NCBI GenBank assembly: GCA_964603985.1
Contig: CAZRXG010000011.1
Location: 49,863-113,862, forward strand
Length of the DNA: 64,000 nt
Direction: 5' to 3'
Origin: CAZRXG01 sp964603985
GTDB lineage: Bacteria; Chloroflexota; Anaerolineae; Aggregatilineales; UBA3940
Shown here piece by piece: positions 8,840-17,692 of this stretch (its first letter is position 1; each line of letters begins with the position of its first letter). The notes under the pieces are model-generated. The model had not been told where the DNA came from. It saw only the letters and a program-made list of their open reading frames with translations, and did no database searches. Position numbers and translations under genes: made by a program.

Positions 8840-8868
8840 TTGCCGACCGCCGGGCCGCATGGTACAAT
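8840..8868 (+). promoter_or_regulatory. Promoter of tRNA-Ser(UGA)
   Basis: TTGCCG, 17 nt, TACAAT, with the -10 ending 10 nt before the tRNA 5' end. It probably also drives the second tRNA-Ser 19 nt further on. Confidence 0.75.
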
Positions 8869-8878
8869 TTCCACCGCT

Positions 8879-8969
8879 GGAGCGATGGCCGAGTCTGGTT
8901 TAAGGCGGCGGTCTTGAAAACCGCTGTGGCGTTTTCTCGTCACCGGGGGTTCAAATCCCTCTCGCTCCG
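8879..8969 (+). tRNA. tRNA-Ser (UGA)
   Basis: Class II tRNA of about 91 nt. Acceptor GGAGCGA pairs with TCGCTCC; anticodon loop CTTGAAA gives UGA; a long variable arm follows and the T arm is GGGTTCAAATCCC. No encoded CCA. Confidence 0.95.
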
Positions 8970-8988
8970 CTGGTTAAAAACCACATAC

Positions 8989-9076
8989 GGGGAGGTGCCA
9001 GAGTGGTTGATTGGGGCCGCCTGCTAAGCGGTTGTCGGTGATGAGCCGACCGCAGGTTCGAATCCTGTCCTCCCCG
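8989..9076 (+). tRNA. tRNA-Ser (GCU)
   Basis: Class II tRNA of about 88 nt. Acceptor GGGGAGG pairs with CCTCCCC; anticodon loop CTGCTAA gives GCU; variable arm about GTCGGTGATGAGCCGAC; T arm AGGTTCGAATCCT. No encoded CCA. Confidence 0.95.
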
Positions 9077-9087
9077 CCTCACAGGAA

Positions 9088-9137
9088 CCATCTCGAACCG
9101 CCCCCCGCCGGGGGAGGTCATCGAGATGGCTTTTTTT
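9088..9137 (+). terminator. Rho-independent terminator of the tRNA-Ser pair
   Basis: CCATCTCGA (9088-9096) pairs with TCGAGATGG (9121-9129), with a GC-rich inner hairpin, and is followed by C and seven T. Confidence 0.85.
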
Positions 9138-9340
9138 GATTCGCAGTTACCCCGGCATGGGCACACGCCGGTCACCCTGGCACCATCACGGCGACGGGCG
9201 CTGGCGCTGGCCGTTTAGAGAGGCGGTGAGGCGGGTGACCTGACGGGTTACCGCTCCTGACGGTGTGGCCGCCTGGAGCGCGAGCGTCAAGGTGAGCAAA
9301 CCGGGGAAACCCTTGCTCTTGTAGGCCCCCGGTCGCCCGT
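9138..9340. other. Non-coding spacer, nothing recognised
   Basis: About 200 nt between the tRNA terminator and the 3' end of the lipoprotein gene. No credible gene, promoter or repeat was found. Confidence 0.6.
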
Positions 9341-10354
9341 CTACCACGGCTTTCCCTCCAGCCACGCCAGAATCTGCTGGATCTCGCCGGTTGTCAGGAT
9401 GGGCTTATCGCGCCCGTTGTCCCAGTACAGGTTGGGGTTAAAATCGACCGGCTCAAACCAGGCGATCCGCCCGCTGCCTCGCTCATAGCGATACAGGTGG
9501 GTGCCATTCTGGTATGTATACTCCTCCGGGCCGGACGCCCCATCGAACAGAAAGGTGACGTTTTCAACCGTCGACTCTTTGGCGATGATAAGTATTCCAC
9601 CCCCGGCCTCGACGAAGTCGACGAGGGCGACCTGCTCTCGCGGCAGGAACGGGTTGTGGGGATTCTGGAACCAGAGAAGCCGGTACTGCCTCATCGCCGT
9701 GACCAGCGGTGATTCTTCGAAGGCGGCGAGTTGTATCCTGTAATAACCTGTTGCCCGCTCATCGTCCCGCAGCCTGAGTTCCGCCTGCCACATGCCGCCC
9801 TGCGGCTCCTCGATCAGGAATGGGACGGGTGTGTCGAGCGCCCACATCGGACTGGAATACGATTCCTGCGCGCCGTCCTGCCAGAGGGTCAAACCGGCGT
9901 TAGAGACCGGCGCTTCCGCCAGCCAGACTCCGAAAACAGTGATGCCGGGATCAATCCAGAATTCGAAGGTCTCGACTGCCCCAGCCTGGCCTTCAAGCTC
10001 GACATAGCCCACATCATCGAACCCGCCTACTTCGAGCATGTCGACCCCATGTCCCAGGTTCTCGACGACTTCCCTATCACCTTCCCCCCAGTGGATGCCC
10101 CATTCCCGGTGGGTCGTATCGTATAGGATGCGAGGGCCGGAGGTCGAAGATTGATTCTGCCCGGCGATGGCGGTCGGGGTCACAGTTGGCCGGGGAGTCG
10201 CGGTAAACGGCCCGGTTGTTGGGGTCGCAACCAGTTGAGGAACCCCGGTTACCGGCTCTGCTGTGGGAGTCGGTTCGTCCTGGGTGGTGCAGCCCCCCAG
10301 GGCCCACACACCCACTATTGCCATTACGATGGTTTTTCGCACCCAGGCCTTCAT
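9341..10354 (-). CDS. Lipoprotein with Thr/Pro-rich linker, unknown function
   Basis: 337-residue secreted lipoprotein. Signal sequence MKAWVRKTIVMAIVG is followed by lipobox ALGGC and a Thr-Pro-rich spacer (about residues 25-70). The C-terminal third (LLWFQNPHNPFLPREQ, then FVEAGGGILIIAKEST) resembles the strand-Gly-rich turn of the DUF4350/glutamine-amidotransferase-like fold, but no catalytic Cys is visible, so it would be a binding rather than catalytic domain. Start at 10354, since the signal sequence begins there. Last gene in the minus-strand run after the methyltransferase. Confidence 0.75.
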   Translation of the reverse strand: MKAWVRKTIVMAIVGVWALGGCTTQDEPTPTAEPVTGVPQLVATPTTGPFTATPRPTVTPTAIAGQNQSSTSGPRILYDTTHREWGIHWGEGDREVVENLGHGVDMLEVGGFDDVGYVELEGQAGAVETFEFWIDPGITVFGVWLAEAPVSNAGLTLWQDGAQESYSSPMWALDTPVPFLIEEPQGGMWQAELRLRDDERATGYYRIQLAAFEESPLVTAMRQYRLLWFQNPHNPFLPREQVALVDFVEAGGGILIIAKESTVENVTFLFDGASGPEEYTYQNGTHLYRYERGSGRIAWFEPVDFNPNLYWDNGRDKPILTTGEIQQILAWLEGKPW

Positions 10355-10405
10355 GGTGTTATACCCAACACTGCCGAGAACAGACACAGCCGCACCAACC
10401 CACCC

Positions 10406-11197
10406 CTACGGTTCCAGCACCGCGCGGCTGACCCCCTTGGGCAGCGGCACGCTGACGTTCTCCAGGCGCTCGCGGGCGATGGCGTTGTACTCCGGGTTGC
10501 TCTCGATCATGGCCCAGCGGCGGTGGTAGCTCTGCGCGACGACGCCGGTCGTGCCGCTGCCGCTGAAGGGATCGAGCACCAGGTCGCCGGGGTTGGTGGC
10601 AATCAGCATGACGCGGGCGATCAGGTCGAGGGGCTTCTGGGAGGGGTGCCGCCCGTACTTGCGCTCGGCCCGCGCGGGGTAGGGGAAGCGCCAGACGTTA
10701 CGCATCTGCTTGCCGCCGTTAAGCTGCTTGGCGACCTCGTAATTGAATGTCCAGCCGGTGGCGTCGTCTTTGCCACCGTTGCAGGCCCAGACGATGTGCT
10801 CGGTCGACTCGGTCAGCATGCGGCAGGTGATGTTCGGCTGGGCGTTGGGCTTGAACCAGACAATCGAGTTGAGCACCTTGAGGTCAAGCTCGTGGACGAT
10901 GTGGCCCAGGTCGTAGATGTTGTGAAAGGAGCCGAAGACGAAGATGTTGCCGTTGGGCTTGACGACGCGGCAGACCTCTTTGAGCCAGGCACGGGTGAAG
11001 GCCAGGTATTCCTCGCGGGCGTACATGTCCCAGTCTTCGCTCATCGTGACGTGTGACGAGAAGGCCCAGGTCAGGCCGTTCTTCTTGCTCATGTTGTAGG
11101 GCGGGTCGGCGATGCAGTGATCGACGCAGTCGTCGTCCCACCGGGGCATGATCGCCAGGCAGTCGCCCTCGTGCAGGGTGTCGTCTTCGGGCTTCAT
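10406..11197 (-). CDS. Beta-class site-specific DNA methyltransferase
   Basis: 263-residue amino-methyltransferase (N6-adenine or N4-cytosine). The catalytic DPPY motif is at 31-34 and the AdoMet-binding DPFSGSGTTG at 209-218, the order of the beta class. HPSQKPLDLIARV precedes motif I as usual. No restriction endonuclease lies nearby, so it is either orphan or the endonuclease is elsewhere. Start at MKPEDD (11197); a longer frame to 11332 adds a non-conserved leader. It lies 184 nt downstream of the radical SAM gene, with a dispersed repeat in between. Confidence 0.9.
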   Translation of the reverse strand: MKPEDDTLHEGDCLAIMPRWDDDCVDHCIADPPYNMSKKNGLTWAFSSHVTMSEDWDMYAREEYLAFTRAWLKEVCRVVKPNGNIFVFGSFHNIYDLGHIVHELDLKVLNSIVWFKPNAQPNITCRMLTESTEHIVWACNGGKDDATGWTFNYEVAKQLNGGKQMRNVWRFPYPARAERKYGRHPSQKPLDLIARVMLIATNPGDLVLDPFSGSGTTGVVAQSYHRRWAMIESNPEYNAIARERLENVSVPLPKGVSRAVLEP

Positions 11198-11359
11198 CGG
11201 CTTGGGCCACCTCGACGGCTGACGTTGGATCGATAACAGGGGCGATGCGCGCGGCAGGATGGCATCGTCCCTGCTGGGTGATACAAGCATAATCGAGATG
11301 GGGGTGGCGGTCAAATAAAACGCCTGGGGCACGTGTATTCCAGGGTGGGCGCGGCTCTT

Positions 11360-11393
11360 TCAGTCCGCAAATTACGCGGATTACACAGATGGG
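11360..11393. repeat. Dispersed 33-nt intergenic repeat, copy 1 (supplies a stop codon)
   Basis: Read on the minus strand this segment is ATCTGTGTAATCCGCGTAAT then TTGCGGACTGA, differing at about three positions from 38848-38880. The TAA stop of the radical SAM gene (11381-11383) lies inside it. Confidence 0.75.
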
Positions 11394-12511
11394 GCCTCGT
11401 CGCGCAGCCAGGCGGCGATCTGAGCGGCCAGGTGCGTGCCGACGTTGGGCAGATCCCTCAGGCCCGCCTCGCCGCGCGCCTGGTACAGGTCGGCGATGCT
11501 CTCCGGCCACTCGTCAACCGTCCAGGCCGCCTTGCGATAGGCCCAGATGCGGTGGTTGTCCGCCTGCTCCAGCTCCAGGTCGTAGGTCCTGAGGAACAGC
11601 CGCTCGGCGATGCGCTTATTGGTCGCCAGCGGGCCGGGCGCGATGTAACGCGCCATGCGGTCGGCCAGACCGTGCCGGGCACACAGCTCGCGCACCAGCA
11701 GCCCTAACCGCGCGTTATAGGCACGCGGCGGGGTGTAGCCCGGCCTGCCACCCGACTCCCATTTGTAAAGCTCCCGCCAGCGATCCACCAGCAGCGGGTC
11801 CAGGCGGCGGGCGGCCTCCAGCGTGCGCCCCGCCTGGATGCCGTCCATCGTCAGACCGCCGCCCAGCACGAACGACCCGCCGTGATCCCCGGTGGCGCGG
11901 ATCACGTCCTCCAGGTGGGCCTCGTCGTCGCCGACGACGGGCAGGATCGGCATCAGCGCCGTGCCGACCGGAACACCGGCCCCGGCCAACTGCGCCATCG
12001 CCTGGAGGCGGCGCTTCACGCCGGGGCTGCGAGGCTCGAATGCTTGCTTGAGGACCGGGTCGAGGGTGCTGATGCTGAAGACCACGCCCACCCACGCCCG
12101 CCGGTTGATGGCGACCAGCAGGTCGAGGTCGTGGGTGAGCAGCGGTGAGCGCTCGACGACGAACAGCGGGAAGCCCAGGTCGAGCACCGCCTCCAGCATA
12201 CCGCGCGAGAGCCGGTAGCGATCCTCGGCCGGCTGCTGCCAGTCGCCGCAGGCGATCACGTCGCAGGCCAGCCCGGAAAGCTCCTTGCGGAGCAGCTCGA
12301 CGGCGTTGGTCTTGACGCGGATCAGCGAGTCGAAGGTATCGGGGTCTCGTTTGCCCAGGTAGTGACCGCCGCGCTGGTAGCAGAACTCGCAGCCGCTGCG
12401 GCAGCCCACGTAAGGATGGGCCGAGTACTTCGTCCAGAACCAGGGGCCGTCGACGTGCTTGTGGACGTTGACGATCTTGCGGGCGCGGTACTCCTGCAAT
12501 TCGAGCGGCAT
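11381..12511 (-). CDS. Radical SAM protein, spore photoproduct lyase-like, with C-terminal HhH
   Basis: 376 residues. The iron-sulfur cluster motif is CRSGCEFC (Cys37, Cys41, Cys44; C-x3-C-x2-C), placed early in the chain as in the SPL/Rv2578c group. The barrel follows to about residue 280. Near the C-terminus GLRDLPNVGTHLAAQIAAWL looks like a helix-hairpin-helix, a DNA-binding element. The start ATG at 12511 overlaps the TAA of the upstream AlkD-like gene (TAATG), so translation is probably coupled. With AlkC and AlkD neighbours a role in nucleic-acid damage repair is likely but not proven. Confidence 0.85.
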   Translation of the reverse strand: MPLELQEYRARKIVNVHKHVDGPWFWTKYSAHPYVGCRSGCEFCYQRGGHYLGKRDPDTFDSLIRVKTNAVELLRKELSGLACDVIACGDWQQPAEDRYRLSRGMLEAVLDLGFPLFVVERSPLLTHDLDLLVAINRRAWVGVVFSISTLDPVLKQAFEPRSPGVKRRLQAMAQLAGAGVPVGTALMPILPVVGDDEAHLEDVIRATGDHGGSFVLGGGLTMDGIQAGRTLEAARRLDPLLVDRWRELYKWESGGRPGYTPPRAYNARLGLLVRELCARHGLADRMARYIAPGPLATNKRIAERLFLRTYDLELEQADNHRIWAYRKAAWTVDEWPESIADLYQARGEAGLRDLPNVGTHLAAQIAAWLRDEAPSV

Positions 12512-13245
12512 TACGGCGTGTCTCCTGTGAAGCGGGCACGCAGGTCGGCGGGCAGATAGGTGAGCGCCTTACGCAGCATCAGTGTGCGGTGGCGGCGCTG
12601 GCGGCGGATGACCTGCTCCTCCAGCCAGGCGGCCATCTGGTCGGGGTAGTGCTTACCCACCGTCTTCAACCCCCAGCCGATCCCCTTGAGCGCGTCCATG
12701 TCCCACTCTCCAAACATCGGCTCCAGGAAGTCGAGCAGCGCAGTCGCCTGGGGGATAAACTCCTCCGCGCCACGCGAGCGCTTGGCCCAGAAGTGAACGC
12801 CGTGCCCGACCGTCCGGCGCACCCAGCGATTTTCGTCCGCGCGCCAGGGGGCGATCCGAGCCAGCGTCGGTTGGAAGTGGTCGATCAGCGCCGGGCCGAG
12901 CACCGTCTCGCCCAGGATGCCGGGCGCGTACCAGATGTCGGCGGCGATGACGTAGACCCGGCAGCGGGCCAGAGCGCCCGCCAGGTCGCGGTCGAGCTGC
13001 GCCCGCAGCGCGCCGCCGATGACCGCCCAGCCGCCCTCGGTCCGGTCGGCGGCGATGCGGTCTAAGAAGGGATTCGCGGCCTCCAATGGGCCGCTGCCGA
13101 TGGCCCCGCCGATCAGCCTGAGCGCCGCAAACGGCGTGCGTTCGGCCAGCACCGGCGAGAGCAAGGCATAAGCCTGATCGGCGTTCCCGGCCTGGATGAG
13201 TCCGGAGAGGCGCGCTCCGAGCTGTCGGGCCTGGCTGGTTTTCAC
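12511..13245 (-). CDS. AlkD-like DNA alkylation repair protein (HEAT-like)
   Basis: 244 residues, almost wholly helical. ENRWVRRTVGHGVHFWAKR and DALKGIGWGLKTVGKHYPDQ match the AlkD-type alternation of WxRR helices and a KxIGWxLR-like helix that line the DNA cleft. AlkD enzymes excise bulky or cationic N3/N7-alkylpurines without base flipping. It starts 30 nt after the AlkC stop and overlaps the radical SAM start by one base, so the three genes form one unit. Confidence 0.8.
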   Translation of the reverse strand: MKTSQARQLGARLSGLIQAGNADQAYALLSPVLAERTPFAALRLIGGAIGSGPLEAANPFLDRIAADRTEGGWAVIGGALRAQLDRDLAGALARCRVYVIAADIWYAPGILGETVLGPALIDHFQPTLARIAPWRADENRWVRRTVGHGVHFWAKRSRGAEEFIPQATALLDFLEPMFGEWDMDALKGIGWGLKTVGKHYPDQMAAWLEEQVIRRQRRHRTLMLRKALTYLPADLRARFTGDTP

Positions 13246-13275
13246 GGCTCCTCCTTTGGAATGATGCGGGCAGGC

Positions 13276-14367
13276 TCACGTCACCGCGAAGCACACGCGC
13301 TCGGAGCGCACGCCGTTGACCTGGATCTCGACGGCGTGCTCGCCGGGGTAGTATTTGCGCGTCGTGACCGGGCTGAAGCTGTGCTTTTTGGTGATGTGAA
13401 TTGTCTCGCCGGGCGCGATCTCGCGCTTCGACAGCTTGAACGTCTTGGGCGTGAGCTGGCCCCTGGCCCGCACGAGGTACACGATGTAATCGATCATCAG
13501 GTTTTGCGCCGCCTGGCCGTGCGACTCGACCGCGAACGAGATCATCACCTCACCACCCATCGGGATGCTCGACGGCTCGACGGCCAGATCCTTGATCGTC
13601 ACGGCGGGGTTGGCCGGATAGCCGAGCATATCGAGCGCGTCGGGGCGGCCCTTTTTGACCAACGTGCGCAGCGCGTGGTGGACGATCCAGCGCATCTCCT
13701 CGCCTTCGTGCGCGCTCCAGCGGCGCAGCACGTCGAGCACCACCTCCGGGTTGTCCTTTGAGATGTCGTTGAGGTTGTTGGCGACGCTGCGCCGGACGAA
13801 CTCCGACGGGTCGAGCTTGAGCCGTTCGAGGATCGGCAGGATGGGCGACGGGTCGGCCTGAAGCGCGGGCAGCGCGATCCCCCAGGGCAGGCGCGGGCGG
13901 CAGCCCTCGCAGGCCAGGCGGCGCACGTCGTGGCTGGCGTGGCCCGCCCAGCGCAGCATGTGGGCCAGCATGCGATCCTGGTCGGCGACGATGAAGGGGC
14001 GCACCGCGTACTCGGCGCTGACCTGTTGGGTGAACTCCTCCAGCGCGGGGATGGAAGCGTCCCAATCGTCCAACCCATACAGCCCGACAAAGTCGGAAAA
14101 GACCATGTTCTGGAAGCCGTAGGCGGCAAGCGCCCCCGAAGCGCGGCGCAGGGTGTCGAGCGCGGCGCGGTAGTCGTCGGGCAGGAAGTCGTGCAGGACG
14201 GTTGTGATGTGGCGCATGCGCCCCTTGAGGGCGCGATCCTCCCATCCGTCGTCGAAGACGCGGGCCAGGAAGGCGTCGGCGTCGAAGGGGGGATAGGCGG
14301 CTTTGAGCGCGGCGCTCAGGTCGTCCAGGTACGCCCGGTGGTACATGTTCTTCAGCGGCTCGGTCAC
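13276..14367 (-). CDS. alkC: AlkC DNA glycosylase with C-terminal Ig-like domain
   Basis: 363 residues from a GTG start at 14367 that has a strong AGGAGG ahead; a longer open frame to 14751 has no family similarity. The N-terminal ~250 residues are HEAT-like helices with the AlkC signature RLACEGCRPRLPW at 150-162 and FVRRSVANNLNDIS at 190-203. From about 256 an Ig-like beta domain follows (INP-type strands, ending VCFAVT), as in structurally known AlkC proteins, where it clamps DNA. It removes N3-methylpurines. First gene of the alkC-alkD-radical SAM run. Confidence 0.88.
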   Translation of the reverse strand: MTEPLKNMYHRAYLDDLSAALKAAYPPFDADAFLARVFDDGWEDRALKGRMRHITTVLHDFLPDDYRAALDTLRRASGALAAYGFQNMVFSDFVGLYGLDDWDASIPALEEFTQQVSAEYAVRPFIVADQDRMLAHMLRWAGHASHDVRRLACEGCRPRLPWGIALPALQADPSPILPILERLKLDPSEFVRRSVANNLNDISKDNPEVVLDVLRRWSAHEGEEMRWIVHHALRTLVKKGRPDALDMLGYPANPAVTIKDLAVEPSSIPMGGEVMISFAVESHGQAAQNLMIDYIVYLVRARGQLTPKTFKLSKREIAPGETIHITKKHSFSPVTTRKYYPGEHAVEIQVNGVRSERVCFAVT

Positions 14368-14500
14368 GGCAGTCCTCCTGTGGCGGGATGGCAACACGGG
14401 GTATATTAGAACATAGGTTCGCCAATCTGGCAAGTGGAAGTGGCCCAAAGACGGGCCGGGGAGTATGGGGGGAGGTCGCTGGAAGCGCGCTAGTAGCGCG

Positions 14501-15964
14501 CTAGAAGCGGATATACCCCGCCGGGTTGACGGCAACGCCGAAGCGCAGCATCTCAAAGTGCAGGTGCGGGCCGGTGCTGTTGCCGGTGCTGCCCACCTCA
14601 CCGACGATGGTGCCGCGCGGCACCCACTCACCGCAGCCGACCGCGATGGCGCTGAGGTGGGCGTAGTAGGTGCGCCAGCCGTTGCCGTGATCGAGCACCA
14701 CCAGGTTGCCGTAACCGGAGGGGTTCCAGCCGGAGAAGACGACCGTGCCACTGTCGGCGGCGTAGACCGGCGTGCCGGTGTCGGCGCCCAGGTCGATGCC
14801 TGGGTGGCCGCTGTGGAAAAGCTGGGTCACCACATAGCCGCGCACCGGGCGGCTGAAGTAGCCGGTGCCGCTGCGCTCCACCTCAACGTCGGTGCACAGC
14901 CCCTCGCCGACGCTGGCGTAGCTCACGCTGTTCGACCCGGCCTGGGCCGAGGGGATCGAGAGGAGGGTGCCGGGGATGATGCTGGCCGTGTTCACGATGT
15001 CGTTGGCGACGGCCAGTGAGTGGACGGTGACGCCGTAGCGCGCCGCGATCTCGGAGAGCGTCTCGCCGGAGCTGACGAGGTGTGTCACCGCCGTTTCTGC
15101 GGGAGCGGCGCGGGCGGTCGCGCCCGGATCGGGGATGGTGAGCACCTGGCCGGGGTAAATCTCGTCCGCACTGCTCAGGCCATTGGCCGCGATCAGGCCG
15201 TCGACGGTCACGTCGTACTGGATCGCGATCTGGGCCAGCGTCTCACCGGTGCCGACGAGGTGTGTCTGCTCGCCGGTTCCCGCAGCGCCGGTCGCGCCGG
15301 AGACATCGGCGGTGGTCAGGGAGTCGCCCGGCGCAGGGATGCGCAGCACCAGGCCGGGATAGACGGCGTTTGGGCTGGAGAGGTTGTTGGCGGCCAGCAG
15401 GTCGTCGACTGAGACGCCGAAGATCAGGCTGATCCGGTAAAGCGAATCGCCGCGCCGCATCACGTAGGCGGCATCGGCCTGGAGGGAGGTCTCGCCCGAC
15501 GCGCCGGGGACGGTTAACTGCTGCCCGACGAAGATGCTGTTGAGGTCGGCCAGGTCGTTGGCGGCCATGATCTCGTCGGTTGAGACACCGTAGCGGCGGG
15601 CGATTATGGCCAGCGACTCGCCCTGCTGGACGGTGTGCACCACCCCCGTGACGGCTTCCAGGTACGGGATGACAAGCTCCTGGCCGACGAAGATCACGTT
15701 GGGGTCGGCCAGCCCGTTGGCCTGCACCAGGTCGTCAACCGACACGCTGTAGCGCAGGGCGATGGCCGAGAGCGTGTCGCCGGAGGTCACCTGGTAGGTG
15801 GTGCGCGCTTCGTCCGCCGTCAGGCTGACGGCCCCCTGCGTGACCAGCGCAGCGCCTGCGACAGGCAGGGCCAGCGAGGCGGCGATCCACACGTAAGTGA
15901 TGAGCCGTCGCATGCGGGCCGATACCGTCCGGCGGCGCTTGGGTTGGGGTCTCAGACGCTCCAT
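14501..15964 (-). CDS. Exported LysM (x5) - M23 peptidase/cell-wall hydrolase
   Basis: 487 residues. A basic N-terminus and membrane segment (about 20-42) anchor or export it. Five LysM repeats follow (about 58-345), each starting GDTL/GESL/GETL and ending in an xIP strand, then an M23 domain from 368. Metal ligands are visible: H387 and D391 (GHPGIDLG), H467 and H469 (HLHFE). The enzyme is complete, so active murein (or DipM/EnvC-like activator) function is plausible, with LysM binding glycan. A TATAAT ends 8 nt before the ATG, hinting at a leaderless transcript. Confidence 0.93.
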   Translation of the reverse strand: MERLRPQPKRRRTVSARMRRLITYVWIAASLALPVAGAALVTQGAVSLTADEARTTYQVTSGDTLSAIALRYSVSVDDLVQANGLADPNVIFVGQELVIPYLEAVTGVVHTVQQGESLAIIARRYGVSTDEIMAANDLADLNSIFVGQQLTVPGASGETSLQADAAYVMRRGDSLYRISLIFGVSVDDLLAANNLSSPNAVYPGLVLRIPAPGDSLTTADVSGATGAAGTGEQTHLVGTGETLAQIAIQYDVTVDGLIAANGLSSADEIYPGQVLTIPDPGATARAAPAETAVTHLVSSGETLSEIAARYGVTVHSLAVANDIVNTASIIPGTLLSIPSAQAGSNSVSYASVGEGLCTDVEVERSGTGYFSRPVRGYVVTQLFHSGHPGIDLGADTGTPVYAADSGTVVFSGWNPSGYGNLVVLDHGNGWRTYYAHLSAIAVGCGEWVPRGTIVGEVGSTGNSTGPHLHFEMLRFGVAVNPAGYIRF

Positions 15965-16015
15965 AGGTGAGATTATAGCTTCATTTTGAGTTTCGCGCTG
16001 AAGGGGCCGCCGGGG

Positions 16016-17044
16016 CTATTCGCGCGTCACGGTGATGCGGGCGTAGATCGTCGCTCCGGCGGGGAGGCTCTCCAATCCCTCCCCCACCCCCGTCGATGTG
16101 GCCTTTCCCACGTAAGTTCTGAGCGCCCTCTGAGCACTCACGTTGGCCAGCACCACGATAATGTCAAAGCGCTGCCCCACGTCGTCGGAGCCGCCGATGT
16201 AAGCGTGCGATGCCCACTCGCCGCCGGTCCCCATCTCGGCCGGTGAGTTGTGCGGATGGTAGCGTCCCCCCGCGTGGGAATACACCACCACCCAGATCGC
16301 GTACCCCGGCGGGATGTGCCCGGAGGTTCCGGCGATGTGCTCAAGCCGCCCCACCGAGGCCCCATCAACCGGCGCGCTGATGGCGATCTGCGGCTCCGGT
16401 GTGGGCGTGGCGGTGGGAGTCGGGGTGCTGGTCGGGATGGGTGTCAGGGTCGGGGTGGTGGTGAGGGTGACGGTGGGCGTCGGCGTGGGGGGCTGGGTGG
16501 GCGTCGGCGTGACGGTTGGTTGACAGGCCAAGGCTCCCACCTCGATCTCGGAGACGAACACCCGCTTCCCCCCAGGGGGCACTGCCCCGCTGAACAGCCG
16601 GTCGTCCTGGGTCGTGATGGTGTACCGCCCGGATGGAACGCCGCCGAACTCAAATTCGCCGTTCTCGCCGGTCACCGCCGTGTGCTCGACGCCGCCTGAA
16701 TCGACCAGGACGAGCCGCAGCCCGGCCAGCGGTGTGCCTCCGTCCTGGAGCACCGAGCCGACCACCGTCGCGGGCCGGGCGATCAGCAGGGCGGCCCCGA
16801 CCGCGAGGACGACGACGCTTGCCGCCGCCCACACGGCGAAGGCCGGGCCGGGCCTCCCACTGCCCCGCCGGGTCAGGATGAGGGTGGCGGCCAGCCCGAC
16901 CACCAGGGCGAGCAGCGGGGCGATCCACCCGCGCGGCAGCAGAAGCTCAAGCAGGACAAAGGTGCCCGCCATTGGCCCAACGATGGCGGCGATGGCCCCA
17001 GGTAGGCCGGTCCGGTTGCCGTTCTGGTCGGTCTCAGCGCCCAT
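16016..17044 (-). CDS. Membrane protein with carboxypeptidase-regulatory-like domain and Thr/Pro linker
   Basis: 342 residues. Three hydrophobic helices (about 15-95) are followed by a transthyretin-like CarboxypepD_reg fold (GSVLQDGGTPLAGLRLVLVD to RYTITTQDD, about 98-150). A Thr-Pro-rich linker (about 175-220) leads to a C-terminal beta domain (APVDGASVGRLEHIAGTSG onward) resembling cell-surface Ig-like modules. Probably an envelope-facing binding protein. AGGAGG lies 13 nt before the ATG, a little far. Confidence 0.75.
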   Translation of the reverse strand: MGAETDQNGNRTGLPGAIAAIVGPMAGTFVLLELLLPRGWIAPLLALVVGLAATLILTRRGSGRPGPAFAVWAAASVVVLAVGAALLIARPATVVGSVLQDGGTPLAGLRLVLVDSGGVEHTAVTGENGEFEFGGVPSGRYTITTQDDRLFSGAVPPGGKRVFVSEIEVGALACQPTVTPTPTQPPTPTPTVTLTTTPTLTPIPTSTPTPTATPTPEPQIAISAPVDGASVGRLEHIAGTSGHIPPGYAIWVVVYSHAGGRYHPHNSPAEMGTGGEWASHAYIGGSDDVGQRFDIIVVLANVSAQRALRTYVGKATSTGVGEGLESLPAGATIYARITVTRE

Positions 17045-17199
17045 GTGGATGTGCGTCCTCCTGTGAAGCGGTGAGTGGTTGTCGCGGCTTGCAGCCGCAT
17101 GGATGACCCGCAGCAGACCCGATCCGGGGTCGCGCGCGGCATAGGATAGACCAAACGCCCGGACGAGTCAATCGGCGGAGGATCGCCGCTTCCCGCCCA

Positions 17200-17589
17200 T
17201 CAGACGGTGATCTCGACGCGGTTGCCGTCCGGGTCGAGGATCACGCTCTCGTAGTAGCCGTCACCCGTCCGGCGCGGCTCGCCGACGACCCGGTAGCCGC
17301 GCTCGCGCAGCGTCGCGGTCAGCGCATCGACCGCTTCTTCAGACCCCACCGAGATCGCGATGTGGGTGAGGCCGGTTGCCTGCGCCAGCGGGTCGGTCTG
17401 AGTGGGCGGGATGTCGGGCCGGTACATCAGCTCGATCCGCGCGCCGCCGTCAAACTCCAGGAAGTATGACTCGAACCCTTTGCGCGGGTTGGTGTATTTG
17501 GCACCCGGTCGTGCGCCGAAGAACGCGGCGTAGAACTCTTTCATGGCTTCCAGTTGGTGCGTCCACACCGCGACGTGCTCGATCTTCAT
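17200..17589 (-). CDS. VOC-family (glyoxalase/bleomycin-resistance-like) protein
   Basis: 129 residues, two beta-alpha-beta-beta-beta halves: IEHVAVWTHQLEAMKEFYAAF and GLTHIAISVGSEEAVDALTA, ending DPDGNRVEIT. Metal ligands of the fold are present: His5 and Glu near ARIELMY, then His in LTHIAI and the C-terminal Glu of VEITV. The family contains glyoxalase I, dioxygenases and resistance proteins; the substrate here is unknown. Confidence 0.9.
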   Translation of the reverse strand: MKIEHVAVWTHQLEAMKEFYAAFFGARPGAKYTNPRKGFESYFLEFDGGARIELMYRPDIPPTQTDPLAQATGLTHIAISVGSEEAVDALTATLRERGYRVVGEPRRTGDGYYESVILDPDGNRVEITV

Positions 17590-17692
17590 GGTAAGCGTCC
17601 TTCTGATCGGCCCCCGGAGAGCATTGCCCCCACCCGCCGCGCCCGCCGGGCAGGGGAAGCACGGCGCAGCGGCGGCGCGTGTGCCGGGGGCA

